This document shows positions 1 to 13,122 of a stretch of DNA of 64,000 nt, in pieces. Location: contig OY292274.1 in assembly GCA_958496175.1 (NCBI GenBank), positions 56,740,630-56,804,629 on the forward strand, written 5' to 3'. The notes beneath the pieces were generated by a model. It ran no database searches and was not told the DNA's origin. It was given only the letters and a program-made list of their open reading frames with translations. Position numbers and translations under genes: made by a program. The DNA is from Sisyra terminalis. Lineage: Eukaryota > Arthropoda > Insecta > Neuroptera > Sisyridae. How positions within the stretch are numbered: the stretch's first letter is position 1; every line of letters starts with the position of its first letter.

Positions 1-3000
1 GCCAAACCGATAGTACTATCATTAGTATCATTAGTACTGCTATCATTGGAAATCCAAAGGAAACAAGAGAGGGTATTTCCGCTTGGGTTCAATTTTTCCA
101 TACTGTAAATTATTAATCTTAAAGGGGTGAAACAAGTGGTAGAAAATACATTTTCAAAATCTTTACTCTTATCTTATCAATTGTAAGAAATTAATTCAGT
201 AATATATTTTTTTAATTTCTTCAATCTTATTCATAGGTTGAAAACATTCCTTAAGGTCTCAAAGAATATTCAAAAAAATTTCATTACCCTGTTATTTGAT
301 TTTTAATAAATAAATAACTGCCAACGTTTTCAGGTCTACTTTTGCATATTGGTTACATTGGGGTAGTAAAAATCAGGCGGAGAGATTTCTATTGTTGTAA
401 ATTTATTGTATTTATATTAATGTACTATTCATGAGTAATATTAACATTTTTGCGAACAAATACTAGTAATCTAAGTTGAAAAATTGTTTGCTTAATAAAC
501 CGTCGGAAGAAATATCACGTTTTAAAATCCAATATTGACTAATAAAATTATAACGTATATAAAACCTTATTATATTTAAAAACTGGTTAATAATAAGTCC
601 AAATGTGAAACTATTTTTTGTTTGCAAATTTTACGAAACGATAGATTTTGATTGGTTCTATAACTGATAATATTTGGTTATAAATAAGGATGTCTTTTTA
701 TATGTTTAAGATAATTGGAAACATACGTTTATAAGTACTTATAAGTTTCCTGATTTTTTAAGTACAGCGTTTTTAATGATTTTGGAAAATAGGTAAGGAT
801 AGAAAGTCTTTAGATCTTGATTCTATTTTATCCATCTTTTAAAAAAAGCTAATTGAACTTTGTTTGTTTCATATTCCTTTGTTTCTTCCTGACAAGTGCC
901 CTGAAGCTGGAGTGCGAAACGATTATAAATTAGGTGCACATTTTCCCTGTTTGTAAGAGTTTTACAATACAGTTGACTTTACAACAAAGTCAAGTAAAAC
1001 ACAAGGATTTCTCTCTGGTCTCCAGGACTTGATATCCTATGAATATCCTTTTTCCATATATTTTATGTACACGAGTGAGTGTAGTGTGTACTTCGTATAT
1101 ACATTAACATGTGTATCTGTGTCATTGTCTACGACTCCTACGGGGACTCGTTTTAACTATTTATGTTACAATCCTTTACAATTTCCATGATATGTGTGCT
1201 AGATAATACACGTTGCGCGTCTTTTCTCCTTTTATTATCCAAATTTATATTCGTTAGCTTCTTCACTCATGCATTCCGTTTTGTATGGATATTGAGCTTG
1301 TTATAATGATAATAATATCTAATAATACTAACTTTATCGTTACTCACTTTTAGACTCAATACAAAAAAAAATTCATATATCTTATCTAAAATAACTGTCA
1401 CTTAATTTTAAAATGACAAAATTTATGAATGAATTTCATTTGAAAAATATATTAGGTACCTACTTAAGTGTTAGCAAAAATATACGATATTTTTTAAGGT
1501 TTGGAATCCTTAGTGAAAATTTCCATACAAATATTGTGGCGAAACTTTAAATTTAAATATAATGCATAAATCTTAATCATACTTATGAATATATAATTAA
1601 CGACTTGACGTATTGATTCAACCAAATTTTATTTCAACTTTGAATGTTGTGATTGATTTTAGTTAGGTAAATGAAATATAATACGACTATGTATCTATCC
1701 CACACAAAATGTGATTCTTAAGATTTATTCTTTTTTGGTTTAACATGAAATCAAATTACTTTGTATCAAATTTGAAGGATGTGTATATGCTTAATGTAGC
1801 ATATGCACATAACTGAATATTTGACACGTGCGATTCAGGTACCTACGTAATAAATTAGTGCTATCGAAAATCGGTTTACGTCAGTTGAGAAACTTGTTAG
1901 TTAAAATGAAATTTGATACAGCCATCAAGTGCATTTACAGTATCGCATTTTATTACGCTTTGCATTCATGGAAGTTGTAAAGACATGTAAAATTGATTTT
2001 TATTATTTCAAAATTAAAAAAATAAAAAAAAATAAAGAAGCTTTAGATTATATACGATTGCGCGTGTTATAATAAAATTGCAATGCTAACATTTTTAATC
2101 CAAATGGAATTGAAGCGTTCAACATTTCTAACATGCAAACAATAACATTAACATTTTATTCCTATTTGTTGACTTAATAAGGCTAGCAGTCGAGGAGGCA
2201 AATTATTAGACATCGAAAAGAAAGGCAACCCGCTACACATGTAAATGTGTGTGGCTTATTGTTTTCGAAATATATAGAGCTACTAAATGTACTAAATATA
2301 ATATTTCATGGTTGCCAACTTTTAATATGTACAACAATTGCGTTGTCAGTCAAACAATACCACCCTCTTTTCACACTCTTCATCTGAGAAAATCGTTAAT
2401 CATAAATGTAACTGCTACTTTCTTGTGTACACAGAGAGGAGTTGTACATATTTATTTTGGGCCTATCTTGCAATATAGATTGACTTTTTAACTACCTGAA
2501 ATTAGGTTTTGTGTACACTTAGGTTTCGTACTTTTAATATTTCACATGATTAATGTCTTTTATGTTAGGATACGCCAGTTTTATTTTCAATTTACTTTTC
2601 TTACCTACAGCTTTCTTTTAAATTTCAACAGTTCCAAATAAAACAAGGATTCTATCTGCTTTAATAAATTTTATTAATCTACATTCAAAAGTAATCTTTA
2701 AATGTGATTTCAGTTAACAAATAAATCATAATTGCAAAATTATTTCAACAGTATAACGTCAAATAAAAACAGCATCTTGTTACAATATACCTACTATATC
2801 TTCCCAGGTATAAAAATCGGTGATACTCAATACTTATTCATAAATTTTTATATTTCCCAAAAGCTCAGATTATAGTTAAGATTATAATGTAGATTTGACG
2901 TGAAGATACTGAAAAACATTAGCTTTTGTAAATGTTACCGACAATCAAAATTATCATTGGAACTTCATTTAATATAATGCTTTCATCATTATGTGGTTCT

Positions 3001-3848
3001 AAGAACAAGGTAATACTAAAATTGATTAAAAAAATAACGTTCCTTTTTTGTTACACTTTTGTATTAGTTTAAACTAGTTTCATCTAAAATGGATCTATGG
3101 ATGTAATGGATGTAAATGCTAGTTTAACATGGGCAAATCTTATTAATACGACAAAACAAGAATATCCTGCTACCTTTGGAAATATTTTTTTATTCAAAAT
3201 AAGGAAAATTTTATTTTCAAACATTCATTGGTAATTTTTTCCTTGCAAAATGCAACTCGCTGATTTTAGTATAAAATTATATTTAACCGTATTAAATTGT
3301 GAACACTGTTCAACCTTTTGATTTAATTTAAGATTTTCTTGGCAATTAGCGACAATTATAACTCATTTCAATTTTAGCAACAAGCTGATATCAATTTCTT
3401 ACTGTCTATTACTACATCTTATACTACGTATCACTTGATTTTCTATAATTTCCCCGAATAATCATTTTCCAAAATAAGAATTTAACCGAATACCATTTCT
3501 TGAACCCTTCTTTCCTGAATTTAATTTTTCAGATCAACTATTATTTCGAAATACCTTTTTTTCGATCGAATTTGACAATTTGATGAATATTATCCAGCGA
3601 TATGGAATCATTGCGAAGAATCCATAGCTAATCGCACCAATAATTTGAGGGAAGGATAAAACCACAGACTTTTATCTTTCAGGTTCAAGATCATCCAAAT
3701 CATTTAGATTTCACCTTCAACAAAAAAGTCCAAAAGGAGCAGGGAGATTTCAAAGTTAGTAAATGATAAATAAACATTGGCGGAAAAATGCGTGCGGTTT
3801 CATAAAAGAATTGCCCGACTAGAAATCTCTTTGGAATTGTCCAAGGTG
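1..3848. other. AT-rich stretch, no gene recognised
   Basis: Low-complexity, A+T-rich DNA with short homopolymer and TA-rich runs. The longest frame (2249-2491, +) has no recognisable domain and the composition of translated non-coding DNA. No RNA gene or transposon end was recognised here. Confidence 0.6.
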
Positions 3849-3956
3849 TGTATTGGGCCCTCATTGGGCCCCAATGGGGCATACCCAATAGGGAAATCCC
3901 TGTTGGGACCTAATGAGGACTTCAATAGGGCATGCCTAGTAGGGAAATCCCTATTT
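3849..3956. repeat. Two-copy GC-rich direct repeat
   Basis: Two diverged copies of a unit of about 51 bp follow each other. Each contains a CAATRGGGCAT word followed by TAGGGAAATCCCT. The block is rich in small palindromes (TTGGGCCCCAA-like, AGGGAAATCCCT) and its base composition differs sharply from the flanks. The frame through it (3777-4010) is a by-product of the repeat. Confidence 0.55.
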
Positions 3957-4084
3957 CCTACGAATATCTTGAATAGCTATGCAGATCAACGAAGCAATTT
4001 TAAGGATTAAAGAGCAAATGTTGTTCGGAAACTATTTTCTAACCATTAAGAGAAATAAGATATCGTACCCAGGGTATGTTCTGA

Positions 4085-4285
4085 GTGAAGATCCATAAAA
4101 AATCTGTCAGCTTATAATGAAATATGAAATCGAGAGTCGCAGAAGAACTGAAAGAAGGCAAATGTCGTGGCTGAAGAATATTTGCGAATGCAATAATATA
4201 CGAAGAGCGGAAAACCTATTTTAATTGGACGAAAATCGTGGATAACTCGTCAATGTAATTGTCAACGTCAGGGGGACCTATTATA
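4085..4285 (+). pseudogene. 3' tail of a non-LTR retrotransposon reverse transcriptase
   Basis: The plus-strand translation reads QLIMKYEIESRRRTERRQ, then MSWLKNI, then VNVIVNVRGT before TAG-like stops. This matches the order of the C-terminal end of insect RTE-like endonuclease/reverse-transcriptase proteins: QLI.GKIEGRRGPGRRR.SWL, then a short acidic stretch, then an ANVRG-like terminus. There are in-frame stops (after ENLF and ENRG) and no upstream RT domain, so this is a 5'-truncated dead copy, as expected from target-primed reverse transcription. The family call is from motif memory, not a search. Confidence 0.5.
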
Positions 4286-4790
4286 GTTCTTAATTTTTAA
4301 GAAGTTTTCTTTAAATTATTTATGTATAAATACAACATTTCTGCTGTAATGAATCGTAGGTATCAAGTAATTAAATTTAAAAAAGAAACATAATATATTA
4401 ATGTTTCACATTGTTTTAGCATTGATATTGTTATTATAGACTATTATTATTATTCTTATTGCTACTGTTAATTGTTTGTATGATTGTTGTTATTGCTATA
4501 AGAATTATTATTATTGTTATTGTTGCTATTGATTGTTAAAAATCTTTGTACTTATACATCACTAATCTACTGGGACTAGTGCTTACATGTGATTGTCTAT
4601 GGATTGAATACACTTATTGCAACCCTATGCAGATTGTGCAATTTATTTGAAAATAAATTATTTAAATTATTTAATTTATATTTTAAATTATTTAAAAATT
4701 ATTATAATTTATTTGAAATTGATTTACTTAATCTGAATTTCCTAATATGTCTAAAAAAGATAGCAATTTTCTTTATTCAAGTTTAAAATT
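4286..4790. repeat. Degenerate ATT/GTT trinucleotide tract and AT-rich low complexity
   Basis: From about 4430 to 4545 the sequence is dominated by interrupted TTA/TTG triplets. From 4640 to 4710 it is TTTAAATTA-like low complexity. The 65-residue frame at 4589 is made of this tract. It directly follows the retrotransposon tail and may have grown from its 3' microsatellite. Confidence 0.5.
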
Positions 4791-7700
4791 TGAAGCTTAA
4801 ACTGAGTCAATACTTTTATAAGAACTTGTAATTGAAACAAGAAATCTACTGGCAAATAAATGCGTTAAAACTGGATAATAAATGATCGTTTTATTTTATT
4901 TTTGAATCAATTGACCTTAGATCATTAACAAAATGAATTGAATTTGATACATTTCCGACATCTCGTCAAAAGAGGCTCGATCTTGATAATGGTCGAATAA
5001 AAAAAAAAGATGATGTATGAATGTTCAACTTGGCGATTGATATGTCTTTTTTTAATGATACAATATACAAATTTTGTAGGTAAAGATGATGTATGAATCT
5101 TCAGTTTGTGGTTAATGTTATACAAGGCTGTTAAATGTTTGTTTGTTTCAGAGAAATATAAATTATTTTTACCAACGACTCACATTTTTTTCCCGTATGT
5201 TTCACGACGTTCAAAATGATTTGTACACATTTTTACAATTTTCGTCTTCGAATTCAACATCTGGAGGAAAATACCTTTTTTAAGTATGCACGCGTATGCA
5301 TTTAAATATGTGGTGTTGTATATATCGCACCCCAAAATAATAATCTGGAAAGCTCGTTCATTCCCTCCGAAGGTGTCAGTTTGAACTGTGTTGTTGACCT
5401 TCCTCGTTTCCAAATCTGGAATGTAACATCTAATTTTGGTTACCCTAATACTTCATTGTTAAAACAGGAGCGTACCATATTTCAATGTTCTAATTCCAAA
5501 AACCGCACACATCATTTCTGAATTGTTAATTGAGAAGATGTTATCCAGAAGAAAATCATTTTTTTTGCTCGATTTCTTTACAGTTTTTGAGCCATATTCC
5601 AATATTGAATAATGCAAAATATGTTCGCTTCTTGCGGATTTGGGTTTACTCGAATTACATTTGGGGTACAATTTTCTTCGAAAATTGTACCGACCCTGAA
5701 TGACTTATAAGAAGGTTAAGATGCAGTCTCAAAGAATGTTAAGACCCGCACAATTCAGGATGGGGTTCGTTGCCTTTGTCTGCCATAATTCACGTCTTCG
5801 TGATTGGTTTGTCGACATAAGCACATTTAGAACCAGATTAGTATATTATTTGTAGACGCATTTTTTTTTCTACTTTTACATAATTTTCTAATTTAAATAT
5901 ACGAGCATACATACTTCCACTTTAAGTTCAGAACTGTAAAGAATCCCAAAGATAATTCATTAAATTTTGATTTCGAAAATTTATTTTCCATTGTGATTAG
6001 AAAAATTTGTTTGAAAAACTTAGTTTAAAAATTATGTAAAATTTAAATTATTTGGCTATTTAAAAAAACGGGCACATAAAATATATTTAGCAGAATTTCA
6101 TATTTTAATAATGGTCATATTTTATTTAAATTCATATGATTAAAGTATAATATGAAAAAAAAATATTAAAATATGTTCTTTATATTGAAATTCTAATATA
6201 TTTTCGTAGTTATACCTACCTACAAAACTACAGATTTTTTATTTGTTCTAACGATAAAGATGCATGTAAAGTAATATGATATAAGCAACACAAGTTATTA
6301 ATATAAATAATGAAATTGTTAATGAATAGAATATTATCTTTCAGTAAAACGTAGATAATGTTTAGAACTGACATTATGATTATTAAACTAGCGACTAGCT
6401 TTCTCAATTTGCATATTATCATTGTAATATTTGTTTTGACTAGATGTGCTTTAGAACTTGATGTGTATGTGCTATACGACCAATAAATTTCACCCTAACG
6501 AATGATTTATCCATTTGCATACATATATAGGTACTTACTTCAATATCAATGTTGGGCAAAGTCGAGATAAATTGAGAAATTTGCATTTAGATCGTCCACC
6601 ATTCTGACAGGTGAACTGTTTTAGAACTATTTCTAGAACTCAAATCGAAAATATCTTATTCAAATCAAACATGAAACAGAAGGTATACAGTTTGCTGACT
6701 CAAGAGTAAATTATAAATTAACACGTTTCGTTATACTTCAGTTAGTTCTTATTGAGTAATATAAAGTTTACAGTAGTTTCGGTAAACTTTTCGGATATAT
6801 GAGGGTGGTAAATATTTGTACGGGAGTAGTAATACAAAGTTGTATTAAAAGAAATAGATTCTGTGAAAATTTCATAATGAATTATAAATAATGGAATTAA
6901 AGTGGTTGCAAATGAATTTTAATATTCTTGAGGAATAGATTACAAATAAAAAAATAGAAAATTAAACCTAAAAATATATTATCAATAATCAATATTCAAA
7001 GTTCCTAATCTAATGATGAATAACTATATACTACACAATTCATATATTACAATTGAATTCTGGTCGATACGTCAATTTCTACCGTAAATTTCAAGTATAT
7101 TTCTTTTTTCAAATATATTATAAACCAATAATTATATACCACACAGTGGGAAATGACATTAGCTGCCTAAACACCTGTAAAACTATTTTCAAAAAAAACC
7201 AAGTCATATTATTTATTTATTTTTCCAACATACCACACATAAAATTTCACATATTTTTAATCTGCAAATATATAATATATAAATTAAAATATGATACGAA
7301 AAATAATAATTTACTTTAAATTACCGAAAACATTTTAAAAGAAGTTTTTCATAATTTACTATGTTCGAAATATACTATTAAACGCACGGTTTAAAATTAT
7401 TTCAGCACTAAGTAGAATTTTATGCAAAATTTGAAGTTCTTTGAACTAATTCTGCATTATCAGATACACGTGCTTCTGATAATTAATTATTTCCGTATCA
7501 TTTGTATAAAAATAATATAAAGCGTGGAAAATAGTGCAATTATCTAAGTAGTCATTGTTTTTTTAGCTATACTTACGAAAATATTGTTATTTTGAATTTC
7601 AGTAATGATATATTCATTCATTTCCATTGTATCCTTATAATAAAAAAATAAATTTAAATACATTTTCAATTTAGTTTTTAAGTAATACCGTTTGAATAAT

Positions 7701-9130
7701 ATTTTGAATAGGAAAATGAATTTGACTATTTCCGACCATCTTTTCTTGTGTTTTGCAGTCCATGCTTATAATAATTGTAATAAAGTTTGCTTTAGTAAGT
7801 AGTACTAACATAAAATCCACCATAATAGAAAATGTATCTAAGCACTTAAAGAGGGCAGTTTTTCTAGGGGTGGGAAACACATTTTTATCCCTGATTTTTT
7901 CGGTTATTGAAAAATAACAGAAGAAATTTAATAGCTAACAAACGTAAAAAAACTGCATACTTATAAATATATATATTTATATCAAATTAAAATGTAAATC
8001 TCGATTTACACTTTGTGTAAAGAAGTTAATTACCAAACAGTTTGATGGATTTATATATTTTTTCTTTTGCTTACTTTATATTTAAACTATTATCTCATAT
8101 ACCAATTTTATGCTAGTGGGATGTTTCTCCTTTTTCAATCAGCAATATTATTATGGGCTACATTAAATTTTCATTTGCTGTCCATTCTAGTAATGTAACA
8201 AAATGTTTTATTTGAAGAAAACTTTGCGATCTTGTGCTGATTATTCAAGTCTATGAATAAGCGTGAATACAAGCATGCCTAAATATTGTTTTACTAGTAC
8301 CATAAAATGCATTTTTTTTTCAAGCTTATCAAATGTTTAACACATTTTACAAAATAGATCAATGTTAGTTATTTAAAAATGCTAGTGTGAATTTGAAATT
8401 TTTTGAATACCTAAACAAAATCAAATCAAAGTTTCAGGTTTAAATTAGAATTGAATTTCATTTTCCTCGTAAGTTTTGTTTATTCTTTCCTTTTTTTTTA
8501 GATTTTACAATGATTACTTTTCAGTGATGTCACCGCTACTAGATTCCTATAAAACTTTTATGCTATAATGTGGTTGGTCACGTAAACGTATGCGTGTTTG
8601 TCGTGCGTTAACGCAATAGTAAGTTAACGATGTTAAATTAACATTGTTTTGTGTATGCTAATACAAACTTGATGTGAAAACACGTAATGTTTTCAGTTTT
8701 GGTAGGTATGAACTATTCATTAGGAAATCAGCAGCCAAATATTTTGAATTTATTTTTAAGGGTTGTTTATAATATTTTTTACATTCATGAATATTAAAAA
8801 ACTGATTCAAAACAATATAATATGAACCTTTCTATTATTGGAACATTAAAAACTTTATAAATCTGGATAATTATTTAAAGACATTTAAAGACAAATATCC
8901 CAGATTAAGACATCAAATTGGATTGGTTAATTCCCAATAAACTTTGGTATTTTGAATTAACTAGGATCTCTCAACCTCAGGGATTAAAAAAAATTAGAAT
9001 CGGTCTAGATATAAGTAATTTCTTTAAATTTTATTTTGTAGAATAATGTTAATGGAATCACAGATGTAATTTCAGAGAAAATAGTTAAAAATTTAAACTT
9101 TTCAATTGATATTTCATAAAAAGTATTATA
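4791..9130. other. AT-rich stretch, no gene recognised
   Basis: Mostly AT-rich single-copy-looking DNA. A 22-bp word (AGATGATGTATGAAT core) occurs twice, at about 5010 and 5083. The minus-strand frames at 5180-5413 and 5459-5671 are slightly less AT-biased than the rest, but I recognise no family in them. No RNA genes were seen. Confidence 0.5.
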
Positions 9131-9325
9131 AATTTATTTTCTTAAACCTCCAATCGGCAGTTATGTTCAAAAAGTTCCAAAAGCTTTCAAATCGTTAAAT
9201 ACTCTGCAAGCTTGAAATTTTGTATTTGATACTATCGCTTTTGTTTCATTTTGGTAGGACTATACAACAAGGAAATGCCTAAACAAAGCTAAAAACCAAA
9301 ACAGTTACCTACATGTACCTAAAGT
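9131..9325 (+). repeat. Direct repeat, left copy
   Basis: About 190 bp beginning AATTTATTTTCTTA and containing CTCTGCAAGCTTGAAATTTT and GACTATACAACAAGGAAATG. It is repeated with roughly 85-90% identity by eye at 9753-9945, in the same orientation. The two copies abut the two ends of the inverted-repeat element at 9326-9752. Confidence 0.75.
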
Positions 9326-9752
9326 GGTATAAGCTTGGATCAGGAACGTCGAAATTTGAGAATTGTTTTTGAATGGTTTCAATATTATTCCTGTACGTAT
9401 TGTTCACTCGAATGCAATTTGTACGTAAATTTTGACATGTCAGAAATAAAGTAGTGATTGTTATTTCCAAATATGTATTTATATTGTATTATGTAAAATT
9501 AAATTTTCTAAATAAAGTCTACTTTGGGCAAGACCACTTCAGCACACCCACAATTTGGCAACGTTGTATTTTCGACTTTGTTTTAATTTAATTCGCGATT
9601 AAATCGGTCCATAATAAAAATAACAGTCGCTTCTTCATTTCTGGCTTGTCAAAGTTTACGTACACATTGCATTCGAGCGAACAATACGTACCCATTTGGA
9701 ATAGTTATCTACAGTTCGGAATATCTCGACGTTCCTGATCCAAGCTTATACC
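9326..9752. mobile_element. 427-bp foldback (MITE-like) DNA element
   Basis: The termini are perfect 27-bp inverted repeats starting GGTATAAGCTTGGATCAGGA at 9326-9352, with the complement at 9726-9752. Imperfect pairing continues inward for about 150 bp: a GTACGTATTGTTC(A/G)CTCGAA block occurs in inverted form near 9395 and 9680. The interior contains GGCAACGTTG..TTTTC.ACTTTG..TTCGCG, a module shared with hairpin elements near 32.2 and 58.8 kb. No transposase frame is present, so it is non-autonomous. Superfamily is unassigned because a target-site duplication is obscured by the flanking direct repeat. Confidence 0.75.
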
Positions 9753-9945
9753 AATTTATTTTCTTACATCAACAATTGGCAGTTGTGTCCAAAAACTTTC
9801 AAAAGCTTTCAAATAGTTAAATACTCTGCAAGCTTGAAATTTTACATTAGATACTATCGCTTTTGTTTCATTTTGGTGGGACTATACAACAAGGAAATGC
9901 CTAAACAAAGCTAAAAACCAAAAGTTAGGGACCTAAAGTTAAGGG
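9753..9945 (+). repeat. Direct repeat, right copy
   Basis: Second copy of the segment at 9131-9325, ending in the shared word CCTAAAGT. It starts at the base following the right terminus of the foldback element. The period between copies is about 622 bp. Confidence 0.75.
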
Positions 9946-11707
9946 AGTAATTACTAGCGGTACGAATCATATAAGTAATAGAAATCCTTGGGTGAGCTTT
10001 TAAGCTTTTATCTTTGAAATGTGCCAATAAATGATTTTTGCATTTGTTTAATAATACACAACAACTGTTGTGAAATATTTACAGAAATGTATCAGAGTAA
10101 GACAACTACATTGTCAAACATCCAATTTTAAATGTTTCGGTTATATTTTCTTCATTCGTGAATAATTCAAAGTAATTAAAGCTATAAAAGTTTTAAACTA
10201 ATTTTCCTCAGGTGCTCACGTAAAACTTATTACAGGAAAATAAACAAGACAGTTGAGATTTGCTACAAATTATTGTAATTAATTGTTGATGTAAAGTAAA
10301 TAGTTAACATCTTCCATTCGTATAAGTGAAAGCGACGAAGCCCAAGTACGAAAGCTCAAATAACTTTATGACATCACAAACGCGAGATTTGCGCCTTTAT
10401 GATAAAAGATATGATATGATTATTATCTGTCTTTTGGAAGATAGGCGTGTGATGATGGTTACTGATAGCAATCGTCGTCCAGTATCTTCTGGCATATCTG
10501 GTGACAGATTATTCTAATGAGAAGGATCGTTCAACCCGTTGATGTCGGGGTGAGGTCTTATGTAATTATGCATATGTGTATGATATCTTTCATCACCTGG
10601 ATTATGGCTCTCAACGTCTTTCTCACTTATTATTTATTATTGCAGTTATTGCTTATTTAATTAAAGTCATAAGCAAGAGCGGCTAAATTAGACAAGTATT
10701 TAAACCGGGAGATAAGTATCACTTCTCTTTTGCTAATTAGCAAAAAATATTCTTTGTATTTTAATTTTTATATGTGGCATTTTAAATGTTTATTTCTGAA
10801 AAAGTCGTTATGAATACTTGAACAATTAAAATAAAAATTTTCGAGGAAAATGTTTTGAAGATTAATTTTTTTCCTCAAAAAAAAATTACCACTTTGCGTT
10901 AGGTAAAACAAAGAACTTGCCAACAAATTAATAAAGTTGTAATAAAACATGTGCGTGTTTATAAGCTTTTAATTTATAAATACAAAATATCTTTTATGCA
11001 AATACATGAAAATCATGTTTAGAATCAACAACCGATTCCCCAGAGAGCATGTGTGGTATGATAATATGCCAAGATTAAATGTTAAAGAAGGATACAAATA
11101 TATGAGGAGTCAACCTCATTGGTTGTGATTTCTTTGAGTTCTATCGTAAAACTCATTTTTTAAATATATTTAAATAAGTGGTTAATATTACTAAATATAA
11201 AAGCTCATTCATATAACGTAACGGTAGAAGTACCTAGTAGAAGTATTCATTAATCAATTTCATACGGAGTTAGTCCTATGGGATGTGTGTGGTCGCACTC
11301 GTGTCACTTCTGTCGACACCAAATCCACAAATAGTTACCTATATAGTCGTATTCACATGTTTAAATCCTCCCTCAGGTATATTTGAAATATTTACCCTGG
11401 TTCAATGAAACTAATGATAATAAATATAATCGTTTAAACATTCATGAAGAGATTGGTGGGTAACTGAAAATGTCAGACATTTCATAAGTCAAGATTCATT
11501 AAAATTTTTGAACAGTGTAATCTCAACAAGTATTTAGTAGGAGTTAATATTTTTAAAACTTAATATAATTTCCCTAGATGAAAATATTGACACTTTTTCT
11601 TTATAATTCATTCTCTATAGATAAAAAAACAACCGATTTTATCGATGAAACTAAAACTAACCAAATCAATTTTTGGTAGATCGAAGTATATGGTATCCAA
11701 GATCTAG
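9946..11707. other. No gene recognised
   Basis: AT-rich DNA. The slightly GC-richer patch at 10320-10560 opens a 63-codon frame only from a GTG. No splice signals or known domain were recognised. Nothing else stands out. Confidence 0.5.
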
Positions 11708-12060
11708 TTATAAATCAGCCCTGGCCAACCCAAATCGCACCCCGGGCCGCATTGACGATGTAAAATTTTCTAAGGGCCGCACATACAGACATCATACAAA
11801 ATAAATTTCATTTTTTAATCATTATAAATTTTATACTTAATTCCTTTTTTAAAGTATTATAAATTTGATGAATGCAGAGGTAATCTGAAAATACAATCAG
11901 GTAAATGCAAGAAAACAATACTATAGCCAGATTTTATAAAAAAAAAAAATTCTTAATACATGACCGCGGGCCGCATGTTTGGACTTCGCGAGCCGCACGT
12001 TTGGGTTTCGCAAGCCGCATGCGGCCCGCGGGCCGCGGGTTGGCCAGGACTATTATAAAT
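11708..12060. mobile_element. hAT-type MITE with 8-bp target-site duplication
   Basis: The element proper is 11716-12052 (337 bp). The left end is CAGCCCTGGCCAACCC; the right end reads GGGTTGGCCAGGACTA, its near-perfect inverse. It is bracketed by identical 8-bp words TTATAAAT at 11708-11715 and 12053-12060. An 8-bp duplication and a terminal YAR start are hallmarks of the hAT superfamily. The subterminal regions are packed with CGGGCCGCA / GCGGCCCGCGGGCCGCG words, extreme GC in an AT-rich setting, which is a known look of hAT non-autonomous elements. The AT-rich interior has no reading frame. Confidence 0.88.
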
Positions 12061-12218
12061 GATCAAAATCATGCGTGATGATTTAAAAGCTTTCGTTTTC
12101 TCGGTGGTTAATACGATTTTTCAAATTTAGATGTATCCCTTACCCTCGCGAATCTAGAAAGTATTTCCATAATTGTGTCAATTAATATTTCTCTTCAAAA
12201 TAAATTCTTAATAAAATT

Positions 12219-13122
12219 AAGTAGGGGAGACAAAAGTAACGGCGGGTCGAAAGTAACAAATGCTTTCTGGGCTAATCCAATAGGCGAACTTCGCTTTGCT
12301 CCCATCAGGTTATAGCCTAGAGCACCCCCCTCAATCGCATTAAGTCAACGCGTGCGCAGTGAGTTGTTAGGTTATATAATAGGACGTAATGTGTTTTAAC
12401 GAGCCAAAAGTAAGTTTTTCGACGTTTTCTTATTTATTGTTTAAATAGTAGTAAAAGGATCATAGAAATCCGAATGTTTGCATATCCATTCTTGATTAGA
12501 TAAATTTTACATTGTTTAAACTCGTTTTTGTCTAGCATGTTCCGTTTGAAGTTATATTACAAGTTTTATTAAAAATGATAATGGGTACAAAAGTAACATA
12601 GCCCCATAGGGTACAACAGTAATATGTTACTTTTGTCCTTGTAATGATATTATGACCTATATCATTTTTTATGGGTGTCTACTTCAATAGAATGCTTTTC
12701 GATACACTTCCGTGTCGGTAGTTCTTCCTGCAGTAGTTATTATGCATTGTCGTGCCATTTTATTGATTCATTTTCTTAAAATATATATATTTTGAGTATT
12801 TAAAATGCTGAATTTGGTTAAATATAAAGTATTTAAATAAGTAATTTGTTGCTTTAACTTGTACTATTGTTTTCATTAGCAACCCTTAGCAGTCTTGTTA
12901 CTTTCGACCCGCCTACGTGGTCGAAAGTAACAACTGACAATTTTTTTTAATTCTGTTTTATTCATATAAAACACACCATAATTTAATAAATCAAGTTACT
13001 ATTGTGAAGAACATAAAATAAATTTATATGTGGTTATATTCATTTAATGGTAATAATAACACCCAGCCAGAAATCAAGGTAAAAGTACAAATTGTTACTT
13101 TTGTACCCGGTCTCCCCTACTT
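12219..13122. mobile_element. 904-bp non-autonomous DNA transposon with reiterated GTTACTTTYG motif
   Basis: Terminal inverted repeats AAGTAGGGGAGA (12219-12230) and TCTCCCCTACTT (13111-13122). With TA as target duplication the element would begin GGGGAGAC. The right end carries an extra CGGGTA-like segment before CAAAAGTAAC. A second, perfect 17-bp inverted repeat (GGCGGGTCGAAAGTAAC, 12241-12257; complement 12897-12913) lies inside. About eight copies of C(R)AAAGTAAC or its complement are scattered through it. No transposase frame remains. A TA-inserting Tc1/mariner/pogo-type origin is possible but unproven. Confidence 0.75.

Noticed and set aside
3777..4010. 77-codon frame across the GC-rich direct repeat
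   Set aside because: The repetitive SLLGPNEDF / GKSL pattern reflects the DNA repeat, not a protein family.
5180..5413. THAP-like zinc-finger fragment (minus strand, MCTNHFERRE)
   Set aside because: Only a C-x-x-H-F echo; the first CxxC pair and the conserved Pro/Trp are missing.
10326..10517. 63-codon frame in a GC-richer patch
   Set aside because: Begins with GTG rather than ATG, no known domain, no splice evidence.
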